Assembly (NCBI RefSeq): GCF_000342165.1
Contig: NZ_AMRV01000002.1
Span: forward strand, 62,001 to 126,000
DNA: 64,000 nucleotides
Origin: Pacificimonas flava
GTDB lineage: Bacteria > Pseudomonadota > Alphaproteobacteria > Sphingomonadales > Sphingomonadaceae
Reading direction: 5' to 3'
A model generated the notes under the pieces. It saw only the letters and a program-made list of their open reading frames with translations, was not told where the DNA came from and made no database searches. Every line of letters begins with the position of its first letter. Position 1 is the first letter of the stretch. Of this stretch, positions 38,399 to 47,926 are shown piece after piece. The translations under genes were made by a program, and so were the position numbers.

Positions 38399-38779
38399 CT
38401 GGCTGCCCGTTATCATCTCGACACGAACTGCTGCATCTATCTTTTCGCCGGCAGCCATCTCCGATTGACCCAGCGTGTGGGGAACACCCGGGCCGGTGAT
38501 CTGGCGATCAGCAGTATCGTCCTTGCCGAACTGCGCGTCGGGATGGCGCGCGGCTTTGGTCCATCTGACGAGGCGCTCATGAATTTCCTGTTCGATATCG
38601 AGCTTCTGCCCTTTGGAGAGCGAGAGGCGGCGGCCTATGGTGCCTTGCCTTTTGCCCGCGGCAGCTACGATCGCCTGATCGCCGCCCATGCCGTCGCCGC
38701 CGGCGCGGTTCTCGTCACGAAGAATGCCCGGCATTTCGGCAATATACGCGGGCTTTCGACCGAAGACTGGACCGTATGA
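38399..38779 (+). CDS. vapC: VapC-type PIN-domain ribonuclease toxin, apparent CTG start
   Basis: A PIN-domain RNase toxin of 126 residues. The acidic site is complete: Asp8 in [12 protein letters not shown], Glu44 in VLAELRVG, Asp91 in [12 protein letters not shown], and TKN near residue 107. The frame is closed by the vapB stop and has no ATG, GTG or TTG before the catalytic LDTN motif; the first plausible codon is CTG 38399, with GGAG six bases upstream. TTG 38465 would remove the first active-site Asp. The stop overlaps the trmD ATG, so toxin and trmD translation are coupled. Confidence 0.85.
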   Translation: MAARYHLDTNCCIYLFAGSHLRLTQRVGNTRAGDLAISSIVLAELRVGMARGFGPSDEALMNFLFDIELLPFGEREAAAYGALPFARGSYDRLIAAHAVAAGAVLVTKNARHFGNIRGLSTEDWTV

Positions 38780-39516
38780 CCTTCGCCGCCACCGTCCTCA
38801 CCCTCTACCCGGACATGTTTCCCGGCCCGCTGGGACAATCGATGGCGGGGCGCGCGCTCGGCGAGAAACGCTGGTCTCTGGACACGGTACAGATCCGCGA
38901 TTTTGCCGAGGACCGACACAAGTCCGTCGACGACACGCCGGCGGGCGGCGGCGCGGGCATGGTGATGCGCGCCGACGTTCTTGCCCGGGCGGTGGACCAT
39001 GCACTCGCAGCCCGCCCCGACGCGCCGCTTCTCTACATGAGCCCGCGCGGCGCGCCCCTCACCCAGGCCCGCGTGCGCACCCTCGCCGCCGGGCCGGGCG
39101 TCAGCATCCTCTGCGGCCGGTTCGAGGGAATCGACCAGCGCCTGCTCGACGCCCGGCCCATCGAGGAAATCTCCATCGGCGACTATATCCTGTCGGGCGG
39201 CGAGATGGCGGCGCTTACCCTGCTCGACGCTTGCATTCGGCTGATTCCCGGCGTAATGGGCGCGGCCGCGAGTGGAGAAGACGAGTCGTTCGAGACCGGC
39301 CTTCTGGAATACCCGCACTACACCCGACCTCAGGAGTGGGAAGGGCGCACGATCCCTGAAGTGCTGCGATCGGGGGATCATGCGAGGATCGAGGCATGGC
39401 GAAAGAGCCAGGCCGAGGCCATCACACGGTTACGGCGACCGGACCTTTGGGAGCGTCATGAGGGCGCTCGGGACCGATCGCCCTCTGGCGCGCAGCGAGA
39501 GAAGAAAGACGAGTGA
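38776..39516 (+). CDS. trmD: tRNA (guanine-N1)-methyltransferase
   Basis: Methylates G37 of tRNAs. 246 residues of the SPOUT class: [58 protein letters not shown] and [13 protein letters not shown] are conserved. The ATG overlaps the vapC stop by four bases, and the stop lies two bases before rplS. It normally follows rimM directly. Confidence 0.97.
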   Translation: MTFAATVLTLYPDMFPGPLGQSMAGRALGEKRWSLDTVQIRDFAEDRHKSVDDTPAGGGAGMVMRADVLARAVDHALAARPDAPLLYMSPRGAPLTQARVRTLAAGPGVSILCGRFEGIDQRLLDARPIEEISIGDYILSGGEMAALTLLDACIRLIPGVMGAAASGEDESFETGLLEYPHYTRPQEWEGRTIPEVLRSGDHARIEAWRKSQAEAITRLRRPDLWERHEGARDRSPSGAQREKKDE

Positions 39517-39517
39517 G

Positions 39518-40009
39518 ATGAATCTCATCCAGCAGATCGAGGCCGAACAGGTCGAGAAGTTCGCCGGCCAGAAGGACATTCCCGATTTCCGCGCCGGTGA
39601 TACGGTTCGCATCGGCGTCCGCGTCGTCGAGGGCACGCGCGAGCGCATCCAGTATTTCGAGGGCGTCGTGATCGCCCGCTCCAATCGGGGCATCAACTCC
39701 AACTTCACCGTGCGCAAGGTGTCGTTCGGCGAGGGCGTTGAGCGCGTCTTCCCGCTCTACAGCCCCATCGTCGCCTCCATCGAGCTGCGCCGCCGCGGCG
39801 TCGTGCGCCGCGCCAAGCTCTACTATCTGCGTGAGCGCAGCGGTAAGTCCGCGCGTATCGCAGAGCGGCGCATGGTGCAGAAGGACGCGCCGGCGAACGC
39901 CGCCGAGGCCCCGACCCCCGAAGCCGGCAAGACCGGTTCCGTCGTCCCCGACGCCGACGCGCCCGAGGTGGTGAAGGAAGAGGCGGCAAAGGAAGCGCAG
40001 GCCGAATAA
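39518..40009 (+). CDS. rplS: 50S ribosomal protein L19 with acidic C-terminal tail
   Basis: Ribosomal protein L19, which lies at the 30S-50S interface. 163 residues against about 115 in E. coli. Core: [54 protein letters not shown]. From about residue 120 a Pro/Ala/Glu tail ([18 protein letters not shown] ... KEAQAE) follows, again ending in Glu. The last gene of the operon, with a terminator downstream. Confidence 0.97.
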   Translation: MNLIQQIEAEQVEKFAGQKDIPDFRAGDTVRIGVRVVEGTRERIQYFEGVVIARSNRGINSNFTVRKVSFGEGVERVFPLYSPIVASIELRRRGVVRRAKLYYLRERSGKSARIAERRMVQKDAPANAAEAPTPEAGKTGSVVPDADAPEVVKEEAAKEAQAE

Positions 40010-40036
40010 GCGCTCGGCGCCATACCGACAGGATAC

Positions 40037-40076
40037 GGCCCCGGCTGCGCACCCGCGCACCGGGGCCTTTCTGTTT
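40037..40076 (+). terminator. Terminator after rplS
   Basis: GGCCCCGG and CCGGGGCC arms around a loop of about 18 bases, followed by TTTCTGTTT, 27 bases after the rplS stop. Confidence 0.85.
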
Positions 40077-40384
40077 ATGGACTGTTGCGCTTGGCGGCGC
40101 CAAAGGCATGCGCCTGCAAGGCCCCCGTTCCCGGGAGGGCGCCAGGCGAGAGACGTAAAGCGTTCATTCGTTCCTCGTCACCATACGGTCCCGCGCCCGC
40201 TGCTCAGGTCTCGGGTGTCGGCAGCGGGGCACGATTGCGATTGTGCACGAGGCCTCTGCTGAAGCGGTCTTGGGCGTTCGCGCCCCACTTGCCGCCCGCA
40301 TCCCCAACCCAGCTTCAAACCCGCGCGCGGAGCCGCTAGAGGTCGCCGCTTCGCCAGACTGGTTCCCGAAAGACCCGCGCGCCC
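40077..40384. other. 308-base region upstream of murJ
   Basis: Between the rplS terminator and murJ. It contains TTGGCG-G-CGCCAA (about 40091-40103), a compact palindrome that could bind a repressor. No gene, RNA or clear promoter was recognised. Confidence 0.4.
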
Positions 40385-41947
40385 ATGTCCCTTGTCAAAA
40401 ATGTCGGCACCATCGGCGGCCTGACGCTCGTCAGCCGCGTCTTCGGCTTTGCCCGCGACATGCTGCTGTCGCGCCTCCTTGGCGCGGGCACCGGCGCGGA
40501 TGCCTTTTTCGTCGCCTTCAAGCTGCCGAACATTTTTCGCCGCCTGTTCGCGGAGGGCGCGTTTTCCGCCGCCTTCGTGCCCATGTTCTCGACGGAACTG
40601 CACGGTGAGGGCGGGCGCGAGGCGGCCATCCGCTTCTCGACTCAGGTGCTGTCCGTGTTCCTGCCGATCCTCTTCCTGTTCACGGCGGTCGCGGAAATCT
40701 TCATGCCTTGGATCGTCGAGGCGATGGCCGGCGCCTACCGGGAGGTGCCGGGCAAGTTCGAGCTGACCGTCGCGCTCAGCCGTCTCACCTTCGTCTACCT
40801 CCTCCTCGTCAGCCTCGTCTCGCTCCTTGCCGGCATCCTCAATTCCATGAGCCGCTTTGCCGAGGCCGCCGCCGCGCCCATCCTGCTCAACATCTGTCTG
40901 ATCGCCGCCATCGTCTTCTTCGGCAGCACGGATACGGGGGACAATTTCGGAACGGCGCGCGCGCTCTCCGTCGCCGTCGCGGTGGCAGGCGTCTTCCAGT
41001 TCGTCTGGCTGCTGCTCGCCGTGCGCCGCGCCGGCATAGAGCTGCGCCTGCTGCCGCCGCGCATGACGCCGCAGGTTCGGCGCCTTCTGCGCATCATCCT
41101 TCCCGCCACCTTCGGCGCCGGCATTTACCAGATCTCCCAGCTTATCGACGTGTTCTTCGCCACCCGGCTGCAGGAGGGGGCGATGAGCTTCCTCAACTAT
41201 GCCGACCGGCTGAACCAGCTTCCGCTCGGCGTCATCGGCATTGCGCTCGGCACCGCCATCCTCCCGGCCCTGTCCCGCCTCGTCGGTCGCGGCGATGCGG
41301 ACGGCGCGCAGCGTCTGATGGGAACGGCGCTGGAGCTTTCCATGCTTCTCACCATCCCCTCCGCCGCCGGCCTGATGATGTGCCGCGATGCACTGACGAG
41401 GGCCTTTTTCCTCGGCGGCCGCTTCGACGCCGCCGATGCGGCGATCACCGCCGACGTCATGGCGGGCCTCGCAGTCGGCCTGCCCGCCTATGTCCTCATA
41501 AAGGTGTTCACGCCCGGCTATTTCGCGCGCGGCGACACGAAAACGCCAGTCTACACCGCGCTCGCGGCGCTCATCGCCAACATCGCGCTGATCCTCCTCC
41601 TGATCGAGCGGTTCGACATTGTCGGCCTGGTCATCGCCAGCGCGGCGGCGGCGTGGCTGAATGTGGCGCTGCTCTATGCCGGCCTTCATCGCCGCGGCCA
41701 GTTCCACCTGACCGCCCCCTCGGCGCTGCGCATCGGCAAGCAGATCCTGGCCGCCGCGCTGATGGCCGCCCTTCTCTGGTGGCTCGCCGTGCCGCTGGCC
41801 CCGCACTTCGGCGGCAATGTGTTCGAGCGGGTGTGGAGCATCGCCGCGCTGATCCTGCCCGGCGCGGCGCTATACTTCGCGGCGCTGTGGGCGCTGCGCG
41901 GATTCGACCGGGATCAGATCGCCCGCTTCCGCCGGCCCGCGGCCTAG
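40385..41947 (+). CDS. murJ: Lipid II flippase MurJ
   Basis: Flips the peptidoglycan precursor lipid II across the inner membrane. 520 residues with about 14 predicted helices. Family segments: [60 protein letters not shown] and [20 protein letters not shown]. It is followed by trpS after 44 bases, a common alphaproteobacterial pair. Confidence 0.97.
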   Translation: MSLVKNVGTIGGLTLVSRVFGFARDMLLSRLLGAGTGADAFFVAFKLPNIFRRLFAEGAFSAAFVPMFSTELHGEGGREAAIRFSTQVLSVFLPILFLFTAVAEIFMPWIVEAMAGAYREVPGKFELTVALSRLTFVYLLLVSLVSLLAGILNSMSRFAEAAAAPILLNICLIAAIVFFGSTDTGDNFGTARALSVAVAVAGVFQFVWLLLAVRRAGIELRLLPPRMTPQVRRLLRIILPATFGAGIYQISQLIDVFFATRLQEGAMSFLNYADRLNQLPLGVIGIALGTAILPALSRLVGRGDADGAQRLMGTALELSMLLTIPSAAGLMMCRDALTRAFFLGGRFDAADAAITADVMAGLAVGLPAYVLIKVFTPGYFARGDTKTPVYTALAALIANIALILLLIERFDIVGLVIASAAAAWLNVALLYAGLHRRGQFHLTAPSALRIGKQILAAALMAALLWWLAVPLAPHFGGNVFERVWSIAALILPGAALYFAALWALRGFDRDQIARFRRPAA

Positions 41948-41991
41948 CGGCCCGGTTGACCGGCGCGGCAAACCTTTCCAAAGGACCGCGC

Positions 41992-43002
41992 ATGACCAAG
42001 ACGCGCGTTTTTTCGGGCATCCAGCCCACCGGCAACCTGCACCTCGGCAATTATCTCGGCGCGATCGTCAACTGGGTCGCCATGCAGGACACGCACGAAT
42101 GCCTGTTCTGCGTCGTCGACATGCACGCCATCACCATGCGGCACGACCCGAAGCAGCTCGCCGCGCAGACGCGGGAGCTGACGGCCGCCCTCCTCGCCAG
42201 CGGCATCGACCCCCAGCGCGCGATCCTGTTCCACCAGTCGGCCGTGCCCATGCACGCGCAGCTCACCTGGATCCTCAGCTGCGTCGCGCGCGTCGGCTGG
42301 CTGGACCGCATGACGCAGTACAAGGACAAGAAGGGCAAGGACCGGGAGGGCGCGTCCGTCGGCCTCTACACCTACCCCATTCTCATGGCCGCCGACATTC
42401 TCGGTTACCGGGCGCAGGCCGTGCCGGTGGGCGAGGACCAGAAGCAGCATCTGGAGCTGGCGCGCGACATCGCCATCCGCTTCAATCAGGACTTTGGAGG
42501 CGGCGAGGATTTCTTCCCCCTGCCCGAACCGCTGATCCAGGGGCCGGCCACCCGCGTCATGAGCCTGCGCGACGGCACGGCCAAGATGTCGAAATCCGAC
42601 CCGTCCGACATGAGCCGCATCGCCATGACCGACGATGCGGACGCGATCATGCGCAAGGTGAAGAAGGCGAAGACCGACGCAGACGCCCTCCCCTCCGAAC
42701 CGGCGGGCCTTGCCGGGCGGCCGGAGGCGAAGAACCTCGTCAACATCTACGCCGCTCTCGCCGGCAAGACCGATGCGGACGTCCTCAAGGAGTTCGGCGG
42801 TCAGGGTTTCGGCGTCTTCAAGCCCGCTCTCGGCGAACTGGCGGCGGAAACGCTCGCCCCCGTCACGGCCCGCTTCCGCGAACTGAAGGCCGACAAGGGC
42901 GCGCTCGACCGCATCCTTCGGGAAGGGGCGGCAAGAGCCGACGCCATCGCCGCGCCGATCCTTGAAGAAACGAAGCGCGCCGTCGGCTTCCTGCGCGGTT
43001 GA
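41992..43002 (+). CDS. trpS: Tryptophanyl-tRNA synthetase
   Basis: Class I synthetase, 336 residues. The HIGH-like motif is HLGNYLGAI in [17 protein letters not shown], and the KMSKS loop is [18 protein letters not shown] 41992 has AAAGGA upstream; a longer open frame in the same phase lies within murJ and is not the start. Confidence 0.98.
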   Translation: MTKTRVFSGIQPTGNLHLGNYLGAIVNWVAMQDTHECLFCVVDMHAITMRHDPKQLAAQTRELTAALLASGIDPQRAILFHQSAVPMHAQLTWILSCVARVGWLDRMTQYKDKKGKDREGASVGLYTYPILMAADILGYRAQAVPVGEDQKQHLELARDIAIRFNQDFGGGEDFFPLPEPLIQGPATRVMSLRDGTAKMSKSDPSDMSRIAMTDDADAIMRKVKKAKTDADALPSEPAGLAGRPEAKNLVNIYAALAGKTDADVLKEFGGQGFGVFKPALGELAAETLAPVTARFRELKADKGALDRILREGAARADAIAAPILEETKRAVGFLRG

Positions 43003-43156
43003 CGCTCGCGGCGGAACCTCCACGTTTGCGTCGCTTCGGCGAAAGCCGGGACGCACGCCTGGAGCAGACACCCGTCCTGCGCGGTTCGCAACGCCAGTGC
43101 CGCTGCCAGTGCCGGTGCCGCCGACGACAATTCCGCGCAGGGTGCATCCGTTCAGT

Positions 43157-43208
43157 GTTTGTTCAACGTATTTCCGGCACAAACGAACGCAAAGACAGTT
43201 GAACAAAC
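43157..43208. promoter_or_regulatory. Perfect 11-bp inverted repeat upstream of a lipoprotein gene
   Basis: GTTTGTTCAAC (43157-43167) and GTTGAACAAAC (43198-43208) are perfect inverted arms 30 bases apart, each followed by GTA. They end 28 bases before the lipoprotein start. Two half-sites of a dimeric regulator or a leader hairpin are both possible. Confidence 0.5.
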
Positions 43209-43236
43209 GTACTTCGTGCGTGGGAGCTTGACCGAT

Positions 43237-43881
43237 ATGAATATTCTGAAGGGCGCCGTTCTTGGCGCCGCACTAACCCTCACCGCCGCGTGCACGACGC
43301 CGTTTACCGCCGATGTCAGCCGGTTCCAGCGCCTGCCCGCACCCACCGGCGAGACCTTCGCCATCGTGCCGGCCGACGAATCGCTGAACAACAGCCTCGA
43401 ATTCCAGAACTATGCGCGTCTCATCGCCGGCGAACTGGTCGAGGAGGGCTACCGCGAAGTGGCGAGCGCCGACGGCGCCTCCATGGTCGTCTCGATGGCC
43501 TATGGCGTCGGCAATCCGCGTGAGAAGATCGCGTCCCGCCCCAGCGGCCGCATGGGCTTCGGCTATGGCGGCTGGGGCAATCCCTGGTGGGGCGGCTATG
43601 GCGGCTGGTACGGCCGGGGCTGGGGCTACGACCCGTTCTTCTACGGCGGCGGGTTTGCCGACCGCGACGTCTACAGCTACACGGTCTACAATTCCTATCT
43701 CGACCTCGACATCCGCCGCCCGGGCGGGGAGCCGCTGTTCGAGGGGCGGGCCGTCGCCGCCACGCGCGACGACAACCTGCCGGAAATCGTGCCCGATCTG
43801 GTGACGGCGATGTTCACCGACTTCCCCGGCATGAACGGCCGCACCATCACCGTGAAGGTGCCCGAGGAAGACCGCCGCTAA
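43237..43881 (+). CDS. DUF4136-like lipoprotein with Gly/Trp/Tyr-rich loop
   Basis: A 214-residue predicted lipoprotein (lipobox LTAACT). The layout matches DUF4136 proteins: FAIVPADESLNNSLEFQNYA, LVEEGYREVASADGASMVV, and a C-terminal VPDLVTAMFTDFPGMNGRT. Between them is an aromatic glycine-rich loop (GYGGWGNPWWGGYGGWYGR) followed by an aromatic YSYTVYNSYLDLDIR strand. ATG 43237 is chosen because it gives a proper lipoprotein signal. The function is unknown. Confidence 0.85.
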   Translation: MNILKGAVLGAALTLTAACTTPFTADVSRFQRLPAPTGETFAIVPADESLNNSLEFQNYARLIAGELVEEGYREVASADGASMVVSMAYGVGNPREKIASRPSGRMGFGYGGWGNPWWGGYGGWYGRGWGYDPFFYGGGFADRDVYSYTVYNSYLDLDIRRPGGEPLFEGRAVAATRDDNLPEIVPDLVTAMFTDFPGMNGRTITVKVPEEDRR

Positions 43882-43895
43882 GCGAGACCATGCGC

Positions 43896-43920
43896 GGGCC
43901 GCTCCAACCCGGAGCGGCCC
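43896..43920 (+). terminator. Hairpin after the DUF4136-like gene
   Basis: GGGCCGCTCC-AACCC-GGAGCGGCCC: ten-base perfect arms with a five-base loop, 14 bases after the stop. No strong T-run follows, so termination may be partial. Confidence 0.65.
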
Positions 43921-43982
43921 CGCCGGTTTCAGGGGCCGGGGGTCTTGCTAGAAACGGTCATCCACACCCCACCGTTTCTAAA

Positions 43983-44073
43983 CGTCGCCCCTGCGTAGGC
44001 AGGGGCCCACCTCCTTTTTATCCCCCCGGTGCATCCGCACCGAAATGCCCCTCCTGCCTTCGCAGGGGCGACG
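43983..44073. repeat. Palindromic repeat element, copy 3
   Basis: CGTCGCCCCTGCGTAGGCAG at the left and CCTTCGCAGGGGCGACG at the right, about 91 bases in all. Same family as the elements at 11741 and 12052. It sits between two convergent genes, just after the tlpA-type stop. Confidence 0.85.
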
Positions 44074-44095
44074 ACGTTGTTCAGGACCGCCCAGC

Positions 44096-45001
44096 TCAGA
44101 CGGGCCCGCCGCAGCCCGCATATGTCTTCCCGTCCAGTACCATCGTCACGCTGTTCGGATAATCCCGCCCGCTCATTGAATCCTCGCACGGTTCGTCGCT
44201 GACCGTCACCGCCAGCCGATGCCCCTCGTTCTGCTGCTCCAGCGTGAACGGCGCCTCGCCGGGTGCCTCCGCCGGCGCCGGAAACGCCATCTTCACTGCG
44301 CCGTAATCCGCCTCTACCTGCACCGATTCCCCCGGTGTTACCGTCAGCAGCCATCCCGGCTCCTGCCCGCGCGCCACATAGGCAGCGCCCTTGGCCGACA
44401 GCGCCCGGTCGGCAGCGCCCTGTCCGGCCGCGTCCGCATTTTCCGTCCGCACGGGGGGCAGGCCGCCCTCCTCGTCCCACTCGCGCGGTCCCGCGACGCG
44501 CCAGACTTCCTTCCCCGCCTCGTCGTAAAGGACCGTCAGCGGCAATCCTGCCACGCCCAACGCAGAGCCAAGCTCCCCGTCCGGGTCCGCCAGCACGGTA
44601 ACATGCTCCAGAGGCGTCCGCTTCAGGAATGGCCGCACCGCCTGCCACCCCTCCATGTCCTGGCTGACGGCGAGCACCGTCAGGTCGTAGCCCTGCGCCT
44701 CCGCCAGCCGGTCGAGCGCGGGCAGTTCCGCGACGCAGGGGGCGCACCAGGTCGCCCACAAATTCACGAGCACCGGCGTGCCGCGAAAGGCCGCCAGCGT
44801 GGAGGGGCCGCCATCCTCGCGCAGCAATGTCACGTCGGGCGCCGGCGTTCCGGCCTTGCCCCGGTCGGGCTCGCCATTGGGCACGGCGGGTGCGCCCGGC
44901 GCTTGCGGCTCGCCAGCGCCTTCCCTATCGCCTGCGGGGGCGTCGCAGGCGGCGACGCCCAGCACGGCACCGGCGGCGACAAGAAGAAGAGGTATACGCA
45001 T
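44096..45001 (-). CDS. TlpA-type thioredoxin lipoprotein with extra C-terminal domain
   Basis: A periplasmic, probably membrane-anchored, redoxin of 301 residues (lipobox VAAC, Cys19). The redoxin domain spans about residues 50-185 with the active site WATWCAPC (Cys86, Cys89) and cis-Pro in [12 protein letters not shown] further domain of about 110 residues carries [18 protein letters not shown] and YAGCGG, resembling COG3650-type lipoproteins. Its ATG at 45001 shares CATG with the argH ATG on the other strand; GGAG lies nine bases upstream. Confidence 0.88.
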   Translation of the reverse strand: MRIPLLLVAAGAVLGVAACDAPAGDREGAGEPQAPGAPAVPNGEPDRGKAGTPAPDVTLLREDGGPSTLAAFRGTPVLVNLWATWCAPCVAELPALDRLAEAQGYDLTVLAVSQDMEGWQAVRPFLKRTPLEHVTVLADPDGELGSALGVAGLPLTVLYDEAGKEVWRVAGPREWDEEGGLPPVRTENADAAGQGAADRALSAKGAAYVARGQEPGWLLTVTPGESVQVEADYGAVKMAFPAPAEAPGEAPFTLEQQNEGHRLAVTVSDEPCEDSMSGRDYPNSVTMVLDGKTYAGCGGPV

Positions 45002-46388
45002 GGCAGAGGGCTCCAACAGCATGTGGGGCGGCCGCTTCGCAGAAGGGCCGGCCGCGATCATGCAGGAGATAAATGCCTCCATCGGCACGGACAAGCGCAT
45101 GTGGCGAGAGGACATCGCGGCCAGCCGCGCACATCTCGCCATGCTGGCCGAAACCGGCATCGTCAGCCGCGCGGATGCCGCCAAAATAGACGCGGGACTG
45201 CAGGAGATCGCGGACGAATGGTCGCAGGGCCCGATCGAGGAGGATCTGGCGCTCGAGGACATCCACATGCATGTGGAGGCGAAGCTGCGGCAGAGGCTCG
45301 GTCCCGTCGCCGGCCGCCTGCACACCGCCCGGTCGCGCAACGATCAGGTGGCGACCGATTTTCGCCTGTGGACCCGCGCGGCGGCGGACCGCGTCGATGC
45401 GGGCATCGCGGCCATGCAGGATGCGCTGCTGACGCGAAGCGAGGAACATGCGGATACGCTGATGCCCGGCTTCACGCATCTTCAGGGCGCGCAGCCGGTG
45501 ACGCTCGGTCACCACCTGATGGCCTATTACGAGATGCTGCGCCGCGATCGCGGCCGCTTCGCCGATTGCCGCCGCCGCCTGAACGAATCGCCGCTCGGCA
45601 GCGCCGCGCTCGCCGGCACCGGTTTCCCGGTGGACCGGCAGATGACCGCGCGCGCGCTGGGGTTCGACGCCCCGACACGCAACAGCCTCGATGCCGTCAG
45701 CGACCGCGATTTCGCGCTGGAGTTCGCCTCCGCCGGCCTGCAGCTGTCCCTGCATCTGTCCCGCCTTGCGGAGGAGATCGTCATCTGGGCCTCGCAGCCC
45801 TACGGCTTCGTGACGCTGCCCGACAGCTTCTCGACCGGCAGTTCCATCATGCCGCAAAAGCGCAACCCGGACGCCGCCGAGCTGATCCGCGCCAAGCCCG
45901 GCACGCTGCTGGCCGCCGTCACCCGGCTCGCCACGATGATGAAGGGTCTGCCGCTCGCCTACGCCAAGGACATGCAAGAGGATAAGGCCCCGGTTTTCGA
46001 GGCGCACGACACGCTGATCCTGTCGCTTGCCGCCATGACGGGCATGATCCGCGATATCGACTTCGTTCCCGCCCGCATGGGTGCGGTCGCCGGCGCGGGC
46101 CACTCCACCGCCACCGACCTTGCCGACTGGCTGGTGCGGGAGGCGGACGTACCGTTCCGCGACGCGCATCACATCACCGGCCGCGCCGTCGCCGCCGCCG
46201 ACGCGGCGGGCTGCACCCTCGCCGAATTGCCGCTGGACACGCTAAGGGGCTTGGACGAACGCATAGACGAGCGCATATTCGGGGTGCTTTCGGTGGAACG
46301 CTCGGCCGCCAGCCGTACCAGCTATGGCGGCACCGCGCCCGATCAGGTACGCGCCCGCGTCGCCGAGGCGAGAAAGGAACTGACATGA
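45000..46388 (+). CDS. argH: Argininosuccinate lyase
   Basis: The last step of arginine synthesis. 462 residues of the fumarase/aspartase superfamily: [12 protein letters not shown] at the start, [23 protein letters not shown]-like [13 protein letters not shown] and the signature [21 protein letters not shown] 45000 follows AAGAGG at seven-base spacing; ATG 45021 is a weaker alternative. The stop overlaps the next gene (ATGA). It is divergent from the thioredoxin gene with no spacer. Confidence 0.97.
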   Translation: MAEGSNSMWGGRFAEGPAAIMQEINASIGTDKRMWREDIAASRAHLAMLAETGIVSRADAAKIDAGLQEIADEWSQGPIEEDLALEDIHMHVEAKLRQRLGPVAGRLHTARSRNDQVATDFRLWTRAAADRVDAGIAAMQDALLTRSEEHADTLMPGFTHLQGAQPVTLGHHLMAYYEMLRRDRGRFADCRRRLNESPLGSAALAGTGFPVDRQMTARALGFDAPTRNSLDAVSDRDFALEFASAGLQLSLHLSRLAEEIVIWASQPYGFVTLPDSFSTGSSIMPQKRNPDAAELIRAKPGTLLAAVTRLATMMKGLPLAYAKDMQEDKAPVFEAHDTLILSLAAMTGMIRDIDFVPARMGAVAGAGHSTATDLADWLVREADVPFRDAHHITGRAVAAADAAGCTLAELPLDTLRGLDERIDERIFGVLSVERSAASRTSYGGTAPDQVRARVAEARKELT

Positions 46389-46633
46389 TCCGCGCCGCGT
46401 CCCATGCGACGCTTGCCCTGCTGCTCCTCGCCGGCCTTTCCGCCTGCGGCTCGACCGGCTCGCTGAAATGGCCGGATGGAAATCCTGCGCCGGCCATGGT
46501 GGGCGCAAGCGAAGCGCCGACCGTCGAGCGGATGCTGACGCCGCCGCCGCAAGCTGCCCCCGAGCGCCTCGACGATCCGGTGAAGGAGTCGGAACTGCGC
46601 GAGGACGACCCCTTCGACCTGCCGCCGACCTAG
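46385..46633 (+). CDS. Small lipoprotein between argH and lysA (LptM-like)
   Basis: An 82-residue lipoprotein (signal [12 protein letters not shown], Cys21). The mature part is short, Pro-rich and acidic ([35 protein letters not shown]). Small lipoproteins at this place, between argH and lysA, are frequent in proteobacteria; the E. coli counterpart (LptM/YifL) helps mature the LptD outer-membrane complex. The match here is by position and type, not by clear similarity. Confidence 0.75.
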   Translation: MIRAASHATLALLLLAGLSACGSTGSLKWPDGNPAPAMVGASEAPTVERMLTPPPQAAPERLDDPVKESELREDDPFDLPPT

Positions 46634-46651
46634 AAGAGCGCGACCGGACTC

Positions 46652-47926
46652 ATGAACCATTTCGAACTGAAGGACGGCGTCCTCCACGCCGAGGATGTCA
46701 GCCTGCCCGCCATCGCGGACCAGGTCGGTACGCCCTTCTACTGCTATTCCCTTTCCACGCTTCAGCGGCATTACCGTGTCTTTGCGGAGGCTGTGGCACA
46801 GGCCGGCAATGCGCCCCCCCTCGTCGCCTATGCCGTGAAGGCGAACCCCAATCAGGCCGTGATCGCCGCCCTCGCGGCGGAGGGGGCGGGCGCCGACGTC
46901 GTCTCCCTCGGCGAAATGAAGCGCGCGCTCGCCGCCGGCGTCCCGGCTGACCGGATCGTCTTTTCCGGCGTCGGCAAGACGCGGGCGGAAATGGACGCCG
47001 CGCTTGCCGCCGGCATTTTCCAGTTCAACCTCGAATCCCTGTCTGAGGCGGACATGTTGTCGGCCGCCGCGCAGGCCGCCGGTCGCCCCGCACGCGCCGC
47101 CTTCCGCGTCAATCCCGATGTCGACGCCGGCACGCATGCGAAGATTTCCACTGGCCGGGCGGAAAACAAGTTTGGCATTCCCATCGACACGGCGCGGGAC
47201 GCCTTCGCCCATGCCCGAAGCCTTGGGCATATCGACCTGGCCGGCGTCGCGGTGCACATCGGCAGCCAGCTGACAGACCTGGCGCCGCTGGAAACCGCGT
47301 TCGGTCACGTCGGCGCGCTGATCGCCGATCTGCGCGCCGACGGGCACGACATCCGCACCGCAGATCTGGGCGGCGGCCTCGGCATCCCCTACGCCCCCGG
47401 CGATCCGGAGCCGCCGCTGCCGAAAGCCTATGGCGAGATGGTCCAGCGTACAGCCGCGGGCTGGGACGTGCGCCTGGTCTTCGAACCCGGGCGCCTCATC
47501 ACCGGCAATGCCGGCGTCCTTGTATCCCGGGTCGTCCGACTGAAGCAGAATGGCGAGCGCCGCTTCGTCATCGTCGATGCGGCCATGAACGATTTGATGC
47601 GACCGGCGCTCTACGACGCCTATCACCAGATTTCCGCAGTTCAGCCCGGCGGCGAGACATTCACCGCCGACATCGTCGGTCCGGTCTGCGAAAGCGGCGA
47701 CACCTTCGCGCAGCAGCGCGGAATGGACAGGGTGGACGCCGGGGACCTTCTCGTCTTTCGCACGGCAGGCGCCTACAGTGCCACCATGGCATCGACTTAC
47801 AACACCCGTCTCCTCGCGCCGGAGGTGATGGTGTCGGGCGCGGACTGGTCGGTGATCCGGGCGCGCCGCTCCTATGAGGAGCTGATCGCCGCCGACAGCA
47901 TACCGGAATGGATACGCACGCGGTGA
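46652..47926 (+). CDS. lysA: Diaminopimelate decarboxylase
   Basis: The PLP enzyme that makes lysine from meso-diaminopimelate. 424 residues. PLP-Lys in YAVKANPNQAVIAALA, HIGSQLTDLAPLETAF, DLGGGLGIPYAPGD, and the substrate-site GPVCESGDTFAQ are present. It starts 18 bases after the small lipoprotein. The next gene may overlap its 3' end. Confidence 0.97.
   Translation: MNHFELKDGVLHAEDVSLPAIADQVGTPFYCYSLSTLQRHYRVFAEAVAQAGNAPPLVAYAVKANPNQAVIAALAAEGAGADVVSLGEMKRALAAGVPADRIVFSGVGKTRAEMDAALAAGIFQFNLESLSEADMLSAAAQAAGRPARAAFRVNPDVDAGTHAKISTGRAENKFGIPIDTARDAFAHARSLGHIDLAGVAVHIGSQLTDLAPLETAFGHVGALIADLRADGHDIRTADLGGGLGIPYAPGDPEPPLPKAYGEMVQRTAAGWDVRLVFEPGRLITGNAGVLVSRVVRLKQNGERRFVIVDAAMNDLMRPALYDAYHQISAVQPGGETFTADIVGPVCESGDTFAQQRGMDRVDAGDLLVFRTAGAYSATMASTYNTRLLAPEVMVSGADWSVIRARRSYEELIAADSIPEWIRTR

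Noticed and set aside
40178-41806. Open frame antisense to murJ
   Set aside because: Shadow of MurJ; the product is an Arg/Glu/Gly-rich sequence typical of reverse reading of a membrane-protein gene.
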